DNA of 64,000 bases from Mesorhizobium mediterraneum (lineage in GTDB: Bacteria; Pseudomonadota; Alphaproteobacteria; Rhizobiales; Rhizobiaceae): contig NZ_NPKI01000015.1 in assembly GCF_002284565.1 (NCBI RefSeq), forward strand, positions 496,001-560,000, written 5' to 3'. Below the pieces are notes generated by a model. The model ran no database searches and was not told the DNA's origin. It saw nothing but the letters and a program-made list of their open reading frames with translations. A program made the translations under genes and the position numbers. Positions 17,441 to 26,091 of this stretch are shown in pieces; the stretch's first letter is position 1, and every line of letters begins with the position of its first letter.

Positions 17441-18241
17441 ATGAACAGCCTGATCTTCGAGGCGCTGAAGCGGACGCTCAAGGCGAAGGGCGTCACCTAT
17501 CGCGTGCTTGCCGAGCGCATGGGCGTTTCCGAGCCGACGGTGAAGCGAATTTTCCACGAGCGCAACTGCAAGCTCGACCGGTTGGTGGAGATTTGCGCCG
17601 CTGCCGGCGTGGAACTGGAAAACGTGCTCGGCTCTATGAACAGGGGACCGGGGCCGGCCAACCACATCGCGTCGGACATCGAGCGCAAGCTCGCCAGCCG
17701 GCCGGCGCTGCTGTTCATCTTCGTCATGCTCTCCGAGAAATTCACGCCCGAAGGTATCATGCGCTCACAAGGGTTGAGCGAGGCCTCGATGTTCCTCTAT
17801 CTGCGTGACCTCGAGGAGCTGGGCCTGGTCGCGCTTGGCCGCGGTCTGTCGGCCAGGTTGCTGGTCGAGACGCCGATCCAGTGGAATTTCGAAGGGCCGC
17901 TCAGGCCGCTGTTCGAGATGACCAACAAGAATTTTATCGGCTGGGCGATCACGCATCTGGAGCGGGAGGCGACCTTCGTCAGCTTCTCCAGGCGGATGCG
18001 GCCGGAGACGGCGGAAATGGTGAAGCGTGAGGCGGAGGAGCTGGCGGAACGCGTCAAATTGCTTGCCCATCACGATCAGCACACGACGCCCGAAGACGGG
18101 CTCACCGGTTACAAATGGACGTTTGCCTTTGGCGCGACGCCGTTCCCGGCGATCATGCCGATCGGGCCGCACCCGCGAGATGCCGGGGCGTCCGACCGGC
18201 CCGTCGCTCCTGCAAAGGGACGCCGTGCTTTGCCGGCCTGA
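17441..18241 (+). CDS. XRE-family helix-turn-helix regulator with long C-terminal domain
   Basis: 266-aa regulator. The N-terminal 60 residues are an XRE helix-turn-helix (LKAKGVTYRVLAERMGVSEPTVKRIF). The remaining 200 residues are mostly helical with a further LSEASMFLYLRDLEELGLVAL segment resembling a second winged-helix, then an unassigned region. ATG at MNSLIFE was chosen because GAGGTG lies 6 bp upstream. Divergent from the secreted propeller protein and next to a 17-bp palindrome, suggesting local control. Ligand unknown. Confidence 0.85.
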   Translation: MNSLIFEALKRTLKAKGVTYRVLAERMGVSEPTVKRIFHERNCKLDRLVEICAAAGVELENVLGSMNRGPGPANHIASDIERKLASRPALLFIFVMLSEKFTPEGIMRSQGLSEASMFLYLRDLEELGLVALGRGLSARLLVETPIQWNFEGPLRPLFEMTNKNFIGWAITHLEREATFVSFSRRMRPETAEMVKREAEELAERVKLLAHHDQHTTPEDGLTGYKWTFAFGATPFPAIMPIGPHPRDAGASDRPVAPAKGRRALPA

Positions 18242-18516
18242 CACAGCCAATCATCCCGAGCAGGATTGTACCTGACGGCTTGTCGCGCACCACTCCGGCG
18301 GCGCCGACTGCCACCATTTTTGGTGACCTGAACTGGGAAGCCTCCGCCTGTCCTGCTTCAGTTTCCACGATGATCTTTTGTCCGGACACTTTTTGCTCTT
18401 TGCAGCCGCGCTTCAAAAATGAAACCACATTCATGGTAGAGTTCGCGCACTGATTTGCCAGTAGAGGGCGGGTTTGCCGAATGCGTGACACGTCCCCGTG
18501 AAATCGAAGTGATCCT

Positions 18517-19893
18517 ATGCCGACGGCGCCAACACTTGAACTTCGCCGCTATTCGCGCCTGAAAAATTTGCGGGAGCGCGCAGAACGCCAGGGTGCTGCA
18601 TTGCAGTTCTGGGCGCGTACGGCATCGCTCGCCGTGATCTCCTGCTTCTTTTCATCGATCAGCCGCTGGGATGCCTCGCTGCTCTTCGTGCTGGCGGGCC
18701 TCGTGCTGTTCCAGCTCGTCGGCCTGATCCAGTTTCTCTTTGCGCGCCGTCGCAACGCGCCATGGTGGATCGGTTACCTCGTGGGTACGCTGGACATCAT
18801 TCTGCTGACCGTTCTGCTGGTAACGCCCAACCCGTTTTCCCTGGAGGTCGCGCCGGCCGCGATGCAACTGCGCGAGGGCAGCTTCAAATTCCTGCTGATT
18901 TTCGTATGCCTTGGCGCGCTGACCCTTTCGACACGATTGGCGCTCTATCTCGGCGCGCTCGCGGCCTTGACGTGGGCGATCGGGGTGGGGTGGGTGATTT
19001 TTCATGCGGGAACCGTCATTCCGGCGACGAACCTCTATTCGCTGCCGATGACAGAGCGACTGAACCTCTATCTCAATCCCAATTTCGTCGATACATTCGC
19101 GCAGGCGACCAACGTGTTGGTTGTGCTGATTATCGGCGCGATCATGGCGCTGGTCGTCTCTCGTTCCCGACATCTGTCGGAAGACTATGTCAAGGCAGAG
19201 CGCGCCCGCGCCAATCTCGCCCGGCATTTTTCGCCCAATGTCGTCGACCAGCTCGCCACGGATGACGAGCCCTTCGGCCCGGTCCGCCGGCAGGATATCG
19301 CGGTGCTGTTCGCCGACATCGTCGGCTTCACACACTATTCCGAGGATCATCCGGCCGAAGCAGTGTTCGAACTTCTGCGTCAGTTCCACCGTCGCATGGA
19401 GCAGGTCGTTTTCGACCACCATGGCACAGTCGATAACTATATCGGCGATTGCATCATGGCGACATTCGGGGTTCCGCAAGCCAGCCATAACGACGCGACT
19501 CGGGCCATCCAGTGCGCTGAAGCGATGATCGCCGCTCTCAAAGACTGGAATGTGCAGCGGGTGTCCAGGGGGTACCCGCCGCTGGACGTTCGGATCGGTG
19601 CACAATATGGCGCAGTCGTCATCGGCGCGGTCGGCAGCGAGCGCAATCTGTCCTTCGCGGTGGTGGGCGACACCGTCAACGTCGCCAGCCGTTTGCAAGC
19701 GCTCTGCCGTGAGCTTCAGGCGAATATTTGCTTTGGGTCGCGACTGATTGAGGCCGCGCAGGCGGAATCGCCCACGACACAGTTGAATGCGCGCGATCAT
19801 GGACCGGTGAGCATCCGCGGCCGGGACGAACCGGTCCATGTTTGGGTCGAACACAGAGCCGAGAACCAGGGCGCTGTTGCGGTCTCGGCGTGA
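18517..19893 (+). CDS. Membrane-anchored class III adenylate/guanylate cyclase
   Basis: 458-aa membrane protein with about six hydrophobic segments in residues 30-215 and a class III cyclase catalytic domain around 255-440. Metal-binding aspartates are present at 267 (FADIVGFT) and 311 (YIGDCIMATFG), and the transition-state Asn/Arg pair appears in VVGDTVNVASRLQ (388, 392). The adenine-selecting lysine expected four residues before Asp311 is Asn307, so ATP versus GTP specificity is open. The hydrophobic N-terminus resembles sensor domains but matches none I know. Flanking genes do not suggest the pathway. Confidence 0.9.
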   Translation: MPTAPTLELRRYSRLKNLRERAERQGAALQFWARTASLAVISCFFSSISRWDASLLFVLAGLVLFQLVGLIQFLFARRRNAPWWIGYLVGTLDIILLTVLLVTPNPFSLEVAPAAMQLREGSFKFLLIFVCLGALTLSTRLALYLGALAALTWAIGVGWVIFHAGTVIPATNLYSLPMTERLNLYLNPNFVDTFAQATNVLVVLIIGAIMALVVSRSRHLSEDYVKAERARANLARHFSPNVVDQLATDDEPFGPVRRQDIAVLFADIVGFTHYSEDHPAEAVFELLRQFHRRMEQVVFDHHGTVDNYIGDCIMATFGVPQASHNDATRAIQCAEAMIAALKDWNVQRVSRGYPPLDVRIGAQYGAVVIGAVGSERNLSFAVVGDTVNVASRLQALCRELQANICFGSRLIEAAQAESPTTQLNARDHGPVSIRGRDEPVHVWVEHRAENQGAVAVSA

Positions 19894-19977
19894 TATAGGC
19901 CGCCATGTGAAACGCCTGCACCTCGGCCGGATAGCGGCCACGCCATAGGGGTATGTCCTGACCCAGGCCGAAAGCCA

Positions 19978-20805
19978 TCACGTGCCTGAGGTGATTGCTC
20001 CAGCCTTCGCGGCTGCGGCGTCTGTGCCTGCCTTGTCCTCCCAAGTCACCGCCCGGTAGTCGAACCCGTATTCCAGCGTCGGCTTGACGATGCGGAAATA
20101 CGGCGACAGGTCGAAATCGCGCGGCGTGTAAAGCGAGTGGTGGCGGATGTGCAGGATTTCCTTGCGCGAATAATTCGACTGGGCCGAGGCACGGCCGGGC
20201 GCCCGGGTGATCTCGGGCAGGATCGGATAGCGGATCTGGCCATAGGCCTCGGCGATCAGCGAGGAGCAGATGGCCCGGGTCGGGTCGCCGGAACCGAAAG
20301 CCAGCATGCGGCGGCGCCAGCGCACCGGCACCGGCGGTGTCGGGAAGAAGTAGCGCAGCATGTCGAAGATGTTCTTGAGATCGTATCTGAGGCCGAGCTT
20401 GCCGATCATGAAGGCAACGACCTCGTCGCGATCTTCCGGCGCCAGACCGCTCGCCCGGCAGATGCGCGTGTTATAAGTCCGGTAGCGCGACAGCGGCACG
20501 GCGATGCAGCCATCGCCAAGGGTGACCTCGATCAGACGGCGCCGCTCCGATCCGTCCGCCGGTTCGGGCAAGGCATCGCCGACATAGAAGGCTGCATGCG
20601 ACCAGGTCGACTGGGTCAGGTATTTGATCGCCGCCGAGATCTTCTGGTTGCCCTCGATGAGCAGGATGTCGCCGGGCTCGAGCGTTCGGCGCAGCGTTTC
20701 GGCATCGGACGGCGTGTAAGGCTCGTAGCCGGACGATTCCTCCTGCAGCCGGCCGGCAAGCCAGCGGCCAAGTCGGTCCAGAAGCGTGTCACCGGTCTCG
20801 ATCAT
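19978..20805 (-). CDS. YiiX/YebB-like NlpC/P60-superfamily cysteine peptidase
   Basis: 275-aa protein of the permuted papain-like YiiX family (NlpC/P60 superfamily). The expected catalytic His lies in TWSHAAFYVGD near residue 69 and the Cys in AICSSLIAEAYG near 183, in the permuted order typical of the family. GDILLIEGNQKISAAIKYLTQS near 45-65 is also characteristic. No signal peptide is evident. Substrates of such proteins are amide or acyl bonds (peptidoglycan, lipids); here unknown. A separate unit on the minus strand next to the CHAD/CYTH pair. Confidence 0.8.
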   Translation of the reverse strand: MIETGDTLLDRLGRWLAGRLQEESSGYEPYTPSDAETLRRTLEPGDILLIEGNQKISAAIKYLTQSTWSHAAFYVGDALPEPADGSERRRLIEVTLGDGCIAVPLSRYRTYNTRICRASGLAPEDRDEVVAFMIGKLGLRYDLKNIFDMLRYFFPTPPVPVRWRRRMLAFGSGDPTRAICSSLIAEAYGQIRYPILPEITRAPGRASAQSNYSRKEILHIRHHSLYTPRDFDLSPYFRIVKPTLEYGFDYRAVTWEDKAGTDAAAAKAGAITSGT

Positions 20806-20866
20806 GCCAGACGGCGATTACCACAGGCCGGCGGCCCAGACCATGATCCCGAACCGAAGGACTGCG

Positions 20867-21814
20867 TCAGCCGGCGGCGCCGGGCGCGCTGGCGTCTTCG
20901 CGCGGCGCGGCGGCCAGATCGTCGCGCGCTTTGCGCGCAAGTTTCCTTGTCGAGCGCCTGGGGCTGTCGCCGAACAGACCGGCTGCGACGGCGAGACAGG
21001 TCTTCTTCAGGCTTTTCTCCGAGCGCTTCAACAGCTTGCTCAGGAGCCGTGTTTCTTGAGGAGAGCCGAGCGGCCGGTCGTCGGCATCGAGAAGTTCACG
21101 CATGACGAACACATCATGCAATTCGCCCAGTCTTTCGCCGAGTTCGTCGACCGCCTTGCGCCGGGCCTTGATCGGCGTCGGCCACAGTCTTCCGAGCAGC
21201 GACAGATGCATGCCGTGGGTCTTTGCCGCCTTGCGCAGATCGTGGAAATCATCGGCCTCGCCGCGCGAGCCAGCCTTGTCCAGCGCCTTTCTGGCGCGGC
21301 GCAGGGTGATGCGGGCGCCGTCGGCAAGCACATCGGCGGCCTGTTCGGGCTGGTCGGGCAAGACCAATATGTCGATCCGGCTGATGCCCTCCTCGCAAGC
21401 CGCAATCGCCGCGCCTATTGCAGCGTCGAGGCCTGCTCCACCATGCAGTTCGTGCTGGCGCGCGACGAGCGTCTCGCGAACGGCATCGAGACCGCCACCC
21501 GCGCTCTGTTCGGGAAAGCTTGCTGCCAGCCGGTCGATTGTTTCAACCAGCGCGGTCGCCTCGCGCGGACCGGCAAGCAGGGCTGCAACGTCGCGGTAAC
21601 ACTGGTTCTCGGTCACGCAGAATGTTTCGTCTCCGGAACGGACCAGGCGCAGCAAGGCGCGAACGTTCTTCAGCCGCTTGCGGCATTTGTGCAGCCCCTG
21701 TTCCGGCCTGTCGCGCGCCGTGTCCAGATGGACCAGCGCCTTGCCGATCTCCTCGGCGAGGATGCGCCGAACCTCGCCGGTCAACGGCAGGCGCGGATTG
21801 ATGCGATAGCTCAT
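20867..21814 (-). CDS. CHAD-domain protein
   Basis: 315-aa all-helical CHAD protein. These domains carry conserved histidines and basic residues and bind polyphosphate. Motifs: LHKCRKRLKNVRALLRLVR near 42-60 and DFHDLRKAAKTHGMHLSLLG near 190-210, each with an H..RK..R pattern repeated in the two halves. The C-terminus is very basic. The gene overlaps the upstream CYTH gene by 4 bp, so the two are translated together. In many bacteria CYTH and CHAD are fused; here they are separate polypeptides. Confidence 0.9.
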   Translation of the reverse strand: MSYRINPRLPLTGEVRRILAEEIGKALVHLDTARDRPEQGLHKCRKRLKNVRALLRLVRSGDETFCVTENQCYRDVAALLAGPREATALVETIDRLAASFPEQSAGGGLDAVRETLVARQHELHGGAGLDAAIGAAIAACEEGISRIDILVLPDQPEQAADVLADGARITLRRARKALDKAGSRGEADDFHDLRKAAKTHGMHLSLLGRLWPTPIKARRKAVDELGERLGELHDVFVMRELLDADDRPLGSPQETRLLSKLLKRSEKSLKKTCLAVAAGLFGDSPRRSTRKLARKARDDLAAAPREDASAPGAAG

Positions 21815-22284
21815 GCGGCGATCTCCGGAATCCCCTCGAGGGCGAGCGACGCGTTGTAGAACCTCTGCTCGCCGGTGACTTCACGGCCGAGCCAATCTGG
21901 CAGCATTTCGTCCGGCACGTCCTCAGGCGTCTCGAGCTCGGCGACCACCAGACCACTAAGCATCCCGCCGAAGACATCGACGTCATAGAGATGGCCGCGA
22001 TGCCTAACATGGTGGCGTGTCTTCTCGATGACACGTCCGATGGCGAAGGCCAGCATCTCTTCCGCCTCCGCCAGAGGGATTGGATATTCGAATTCGTCGC
22101 GTTCGCGGGCCTTGCTGCCGAATTTGAGCGTCAGCTTTGCCGAGGCGCCGTCGCTGATGCGCACGCGCACCGAGCGGCCGGATGCGGCGGCGAGATAGAA
22201 CTGGCGAATGCAGATATCCGCTTCGACCAGATCCCGCCACTCATTGCCGGAGACCAGGAACTTGCGCTCGATTTCCTTGACCAT
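21811..22284 (-). CDS. CYTH-domain (triphosphate tunnel) protein
   Basis: 157-aa CYTH/triphosphate-tunnel metalloenzyme. The ExExK signature is present as EIERKFLV at residues 4-11, followed by alternating charged strands (SVRVRISDGASAKLTLKFG, RDEFEYPIPLAEAEEML) that form the eight-stranded tunnel. Likely hydrolyses inorganic triphosphate or related substrates, based on family; cyclase activity is less likely. Translationally coupled to the CHAD gene, which suggests a joint role in polyphosphate handling. Confidence 0.9.
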   Translation of the reverse strand: MVKEIERKFLVSGNEWRDLVEADICIRQFYLAAASGRSVRVRISDGASAKLTLKFGSKARERDEFEYPIPLAEAEEMLAFAIGRVIEKTRHHVRHRGHLYDVDVFGGMLSGLVVAELETPEDVPDEMLPDWLGREVTGEQRFYNASLALEGIPEIAA

Positions 22285-22343
22285 GGCTTCGCACTAAAGC
22301 GCGTGCGGCTAGAGATGGCAAGGCGGCGATGGTCGGGATTGAC

Positions 22344-22365
22344 TTTAATCATTCGATTGATTAAA
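22344..22365. promoter_or_regulatory. 22-bp palindromic operator before cecR
   Basis: Perfect 8-bp arms TTTAATCA and TGATTAAA around a 6-bp centre, ending 8 bp before the TetR-family start codon in an AT-rich patch. Size and position fit a TetR-type operator for autorepression of the whole pump operon. Confidence 0.75.
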
Positions 22366-22373
22366 TCGTTATC

Positions 22374-23069
22374 ATGAGCAAATCGACAAACGCCAAAACT
22401 CCGCGGCGCGAGGCTTCCCCCGCCGACATGACGCGCACGGCACTTGTCCGCGCGGCGCTGAAACTGTTCGGACGGCAGGGTTTCGACGGCACGTCGACGC
22501 GCGAGATCGCGGCTGAGGCCAAGGCCAATATCGGCTCGATCGCCTATCATTTCGGCGGCAAGGAAGGGCTCCGCAACGCCGCGGCCGACTATATCGTCGA
22601 CGCCATCCAGACCATAGCCGGCCAGGCGATCGGCAATCTGCAAGCGCCCGCGGCGGCAATGGCCGATCCCGAGGCAGCGCGGGCACATTTATTCGTCGCG
22701 CTGGAGCGGATGGTGGCCTTCATCGCGGCAAGGCCGGAAGCCGGCGAGATCGTGCAGTTCGTCCTGCGCGAGCTGTCCCATCCAACCGCCGCGCTCGACC
22801 GTATCTATGACGGTGTGTTCGAACCGGCGCATCGCCGGCTGTGCCTGATCTGGGAACAGGCGACGGGGGAGCCGGCCGAGAGTGAGGCTACCCGGCTCAC
22901 CGTGTTCACGCTGATCGGCCAGGTCGTCTATTTCCGCATCGGCCGCGAGGCGGTGATGCGCCGCATGGGCTGGCGCGCGATCGGCGACGCCGAGGCCGCT
23001 AAGATCGCAGCGGCGGTGACGGATAACCTTGGGGCCATATTGGCCGCCCGGAAGGATCGAAGGTCATGA
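22374..23069 (+). CDS. cecR: TetR-family regulator, CecR-like (DUF1956 C-terminal domain)
   Basis: 231-aa TetR repressor. The helix-turn-helix lies near residues 20-65 (LVRAALKLFGRQGFDGTSTREIAAEA, SIAYHFGGKEGLRNA). The C-terminal ligand domain (FVLRELSHPTAALDRIYDGV) resembles that of E. coli CecR (YbiH), which controls the ybhGFSR pump. The synteny here is the same: regulator, HlyD-type protein, ATPase, ABC-2 permease, with 4-bp overlaps. A strong palindrome precedes the start, supporting autorepression. The inducer is unknown. Confidence 0.8.
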   Translation: MSKSTNAKTPRREASPADMTRTALVRAALKLFGRQGFDGTSTREIAAEAKANIGSIAYHFGGKEGLRNAAADYIVDAIQTIAGQAIGNLQAPAAAMADPEAARAHLFVALERMVAFIAARPEAGEIVQFVLRELSHPTAALDRIYDGVFEPAHRRLCLIWEQATGEPAESEATRLTVFTLIGQVVYFRIGREAVMRRMGWRAIGDAEAAKIAAAVTDNLGAILAARKDRRS

Positions 23070-24019
23070 GTTTTCTTTGTTCTCTGCCACTCGCCGCCCT
23101 GCTTTTCAGCGCCTGCGCACCGGCCGCGCCGCTCGCCGTCGGCTATGTCGAGGGCGACTATGTGCTGCTCGCGCCGATCGAGGTGGCGCAGGTCGAGACG
23201 ATTTCGGTCAAGCGCGGCGACCGTGTCGCGCCGGGCACGCCGGTGGTGACGCTTGAAAGCGCCGACGCAAGAATAGCCGTCGCGCAAGCCGAGGCGGCGC
23301 TTGCCCAGGCCCAGGCGCAACTTGCCGACCTGCAGGTCGGCAAGCGGCCGGAAGAGATTGAGGTGCTCAAGGCGCAGGTCGACATGGCCAGGGCGCAAGC
23401 CGCCGACGCCAAACGCAGATACAGCCGCGCTAGCGATTTGTTCAAACGCGGCACCGGCACGCAGGCCGATTTTGATACCGCCTCGGCCACGCTGGAGACA
23501 GCCAACGCGCAGGTCGGCCAGGCGGAAGCCAATCTCGCCGTTGGCGGCCTGCCGGCACGGCCCGAGACGATCAAGGCCGCCGACAATCAGGTCAGTCAGG
23601 CGCAATCGGCGCTCGAGCAGGCGCGATGGCGGCTTTCGAAGCGCGTGCTGGCGGCGCCGTCGCCCGGCCGCGTCAACGACGTGATCCGCAACCCCGGTGA
23701 TACGGCCGGCCCGACCGCGCCGGTCATTTCGATGCTGCCGGACGGCGCGGTGAAGCTCAGCGTCTATGTGCCGGAAAGTGCGTTCTCGTCGGTGAAAGTC
23801 GGTACGCTGCTTAATGTCCATTGCGATGGCTGCGGGCCGGACGTGAAGGCTCGCGTCAGATACGTGTCGCCGGACCCGGAGTTCACGCCACCAGTGATCT
23901 ATTCACTGGAGACCCGGCAGAAGCTGGTCTACCTGGTCGAGGCGCGGCCGGAGGGCGACGCCAGCGCCCTGCAGCCGGGGCAGATCGTCGATGTCGATCT
24001 GGCGGACATCGGCAAATGA
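23066..24019 (+). CDS. HlyD/YbhG-type membrane fusion protein of ABC exporter
   Basis: 317-aa periplasmic adaptor. The N-terminus is a signal with a possible lipobox (LLFSAC), suggesting a lipoprotein anchor. A biotinyl-lipoyl half (ISVKRGDRVAPGTPVVTLE) precedes a long Ala/Gln-rich coiled coil (about 75-195) and returns through a lipoyl/beta-barrel part (RVNDVIRNPGDTAGPTAPVISML). It should bridge the ABC-2 exporter to the outer membrane. Overlaps the regulator by 4 bp and the ATPase by 4 bp. No outer-membrane factor gene is in the cluster. Confidence 0.88.
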   Translation: MSFLCSLPLAALLFSACAPAAPLAVGYVEGDYVLLAPIEVAQVETISVKRGDRVAPGTPVVTLESADARIAVAQAEAALAQAQAQLADLQVGKRPEEIEVLKAQVDMARAQAADAKRRYSRASDLFKRGTGTQADFDTASATLETANAQVGQAEANLAVGGLPARPETIKAADNQVSQAQSALEQARWRLSKRVLAAPSPGRVNDVIRNPGDTAGPTAPVISMLPDGAVKLSVYVPESAFSSVKVGTLLNVHCDGCGPDVKARVRYVSPDPEFTPPVIYSLETRQKLVYLVEARPEGDASALQPGQIVDVDLADIGK

Positions 24020-24936
24020 ACGTCATCGACGTTCACGGCCTGGTCAAGCGCTTCGGCGACAAGACGGTCGTCGACCATGTGACGATGACGGTGGCCGAAG
24101 GCGAGATCGTCGGCTTCCTCGGCCCGAACGGCTCGGGCAAGACGACGACCATCCGCATCATGTGCGGGCTGCTGACGCCGGATGAGGGCGACGGCACGGT
24201 GCTCGGCTTCGACATCCGCACCGACAGTCCGAGGATCAAGCGCGAAGTCGGCTATATGACGCAGAAATTCTCGTTCTACGAGGATCTGACCATCGCCGAG
24301 AATCTCGAATTCGTGGCGCGGCTCTATGGGTTGAAGCCGCTCGACGAGCATGTGGCTAAGACGCTAGAGGAGCTCGGCCTGACCTCGCGCAAGGACCAGT
24401 TGGCCGGCACGCTGTCCGGCGGCTGGAAGCAGCGGCTGGCATTGGCCGCCTGCATCATGCACAAGCCCAGATTGCTGCTGCTCGACGAGCCGACGGCGGG
24501 CGTCGATCCGAAAGCCAGGCGTGAATTCTGGGACGAGATCCATCGGCTGGCCAGCGGCGGCCTGACCGTGCTGGTCTCCACCCACTACATGGACGAGGCC
24601 GAGCGCTGCCACCGCATCAGCTACATCTCGTATGGCAAGATGCTGGCGTCAGGCACGGTCCAGGAGGTGGTCAGGAATGCCGGGCTAACGACCTTCGTCG
24701 TGCAAGGCCCACGGCTTGATCAGGTTGCTGCCGCACTCGGCGGCCGCCCCGGCGTCGACCAGGTAGCGCCATTCGGCGCGACGCTGCATGTCGTCGGTTC
24801 CGACAAGAAGGAACTGGAAGCAGCACTGGCCGATGTCGAGAAAGAGCACAAGGGCGTGACGGTGACGCCGGGCGAGACCAGCCTGGAGGATGTGTTCATC
24901 CAGTTCATGTCCGGCTCGAAGGACAACATGGGATGA
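24016..24936 (+). CDS. ABC-2 exporter ATP-binding protein (YbhF-like, single domain)
   Basis: 306-aa ATPase. Walker A GPNGSGKTTT near residue 38, signature LSGGWKQRLALAA near 133, Walker [21 protein letters not shown] near 154, switch His in VSTHYMDEAERC. The start is the ATG overlapping the adaptor stop (ATGA); an upstream extension of the frame is a shadow of the adaptor gene. E. coli YbhF carries two fused ATPase domains; here only one is present and must dimerise. Confidence 0.92.
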   Translation: MNVIDVHGLVKRFGDKTVVDHVTMTVAEGEIVGFLGPNGSGKTTTIRIMCGLLTPDEGDGTVLGFDIRTDSPRIKREVGYMTQKFSFYEDLTIAENLEFVARLYGLKPLDEHVAKTLEELGLTSRKDQLAGTLSGGWKQRLALAACIMHKPRLLLLDEPTAGVDPKARREFWDEIHRLASGGLTVLVSTHYMDEAERCHRISYISYGKMLASGTVQEVVRNAGLTTFVVQGPRLDQVAAALGGRPGVDQVAPFGATLHVVGSDKKELEAALADVEKEHKGVTVTPGETSLEDVFIQFMSGSKDNMG

Positions 24937-26081
24937 AAAATGGGATAAACAGCGTCTTTTCCTTCGCCAGGCTCGGCGCGCTGCTGATCAAGGAGTTCAT
25001 CCAGATGCGGCGCGACCGCATCACCTTCGCCATGATGCTGGGCGTGCCGCTGATGCAGCTGGTGCTGTTCGGCTATGCCATTAACAACGATCCGAAGAGC
25101 CTGCCGGCAGCCCTGGTGGCGATGAGCAGCGATCCTTACACGCGGGCCATGGTTTCGGCGCTGCAGACCACCGGCTACTACCGCTTCGACCATGTCGCGC
25201 AAAGTGCCGCCGAGGCGGAATTCCTGATGGCGCGCGGCGACGTCGCCTTCGTCGTCACCATCCCCGCCGATTTTGCCAGGCGGGTCGAGCGCGGCGACAG
25301 CCCGCAGATCCTGATCGAAGCGGACGCCACCGACCCAGCCGTCGCCAGCGGCGCCATCTCGACGCTCGGCACGGTCGCCAACCAGGCGCTGCTCAGGGCA
25401 CGCGGCATGCAGGAAACGGCCGCCGAAGCTGCCCGGGGCCAGCTCGAGGTGGTGGTGCACCGGCGCTACAATCCGGAAGGCATCTCGCAATACAACATCG
25501 TGCCCGGCCTGCTTGGCGTCATCCTGCAGATGACAATGGTGATGATGACCTCGATCGCGCTGACGCGCGAGACCGAGCGCGGCACGATGGAGAATCTCCT
25601 GGCGATGCCGTCCAGCCCGCTTGAAATCATGCTGGGCAAGGTGCTGCCCTATCTGGTGGTCGGCGCCGTGCAAGTGGTGGTGGTGTTGGCGGCGGCCAAG
25701 CTTTTGTTTGGCGTTCCCTTCACCGGGTCGTTGTCACTGCTGCTTGCGGCGGTCCTGGTCTTCGTGTTGGCGCTGGTGCTGCTCGGCTACACCATTTCGA
25801 CGATGGCGCGCACCCAGATGCAGGCGCTGCAGCTCACCTTCTTCTTCTTTCTGCCGTCGATCCTGTTGTCGGGCTTCATGTTCCCCTATCGCGGCATGCC
25901 CGGCTGGGCGCAGATCTTCGGCGAGATCCTGCCGTTGACGCATTTCCTGCGCATCATCCGCGCGGTGATGCTGAAGGGCGCCGAACTGCCGGCGGTCGCA
26001 ACCGAGATCGGCTGGCTCGTCGGGTTCGTGGCGCTCTTCGCCGGCGTGGCGCTGGTGCGGTTCCGCCGAACGCTGGACTAA
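24933..26081 (+). CDS. ABC-2 exporter permease (YbhS/YbhR-like)
   Basis: 382-aa permease with one N-terminal helix, a large periplasmic domain (about 55-175) and five further helices, the standard ABC-2 type 3 layout. Motifs include EFIQMRRDRITFAMMLGVPLMQL, ETERGTMENLLAMPSSPLEIMLGK and PSILLSGFMFPYRGMPGWAQ. Only one permease is encoded, so the pump would be a homodimer, unlike the YbhS/YbhR heterodimer. 4-bp overlap with the ATPase. Next gene is convergent with a 10-bp gap. Confidence 0.92.
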   Translation: MKNGINSVFSFARLGALLIKEFIQMRRDRITFAMMLGVPLMQLVLFGYAINNDPKSLPAALVAMSSDPYTRAMVSALQTTGYYRFDHVAQSAAEAEFLMARGDVAFVVTIPADFARRVERGDSPQILIEADATDPAVASGAISTLGTVANQALLRARGMQETAAEAARGQLEVVVHRRYNPEGISQYNIVPGLLGVILQMTMVMMTSIALTRETERGTMENLLAMPSSPLEIMLGKVLPYLVVGAVQVVVVLAAAKLLFGVPFTGSLSLLLAAVLVFVLALVLLGYTISTMARTQMQALQLTFFFFLPSILLSGFMFPYRGMPGWAQIFGEILPLTHFLRIIRAVMLKGAELPAVATEIGWLVGFVALFAGVALVRFRRTLD

Positions 26082-26091
26082 GGCCTGTGGC

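Noticed and set aside
18652..19941. Long minus-strand open frame opposite the nucleotide cyclase
   Set aside because: The cyclase on the plus strand has all catalytic motifs; the antisense product has none.
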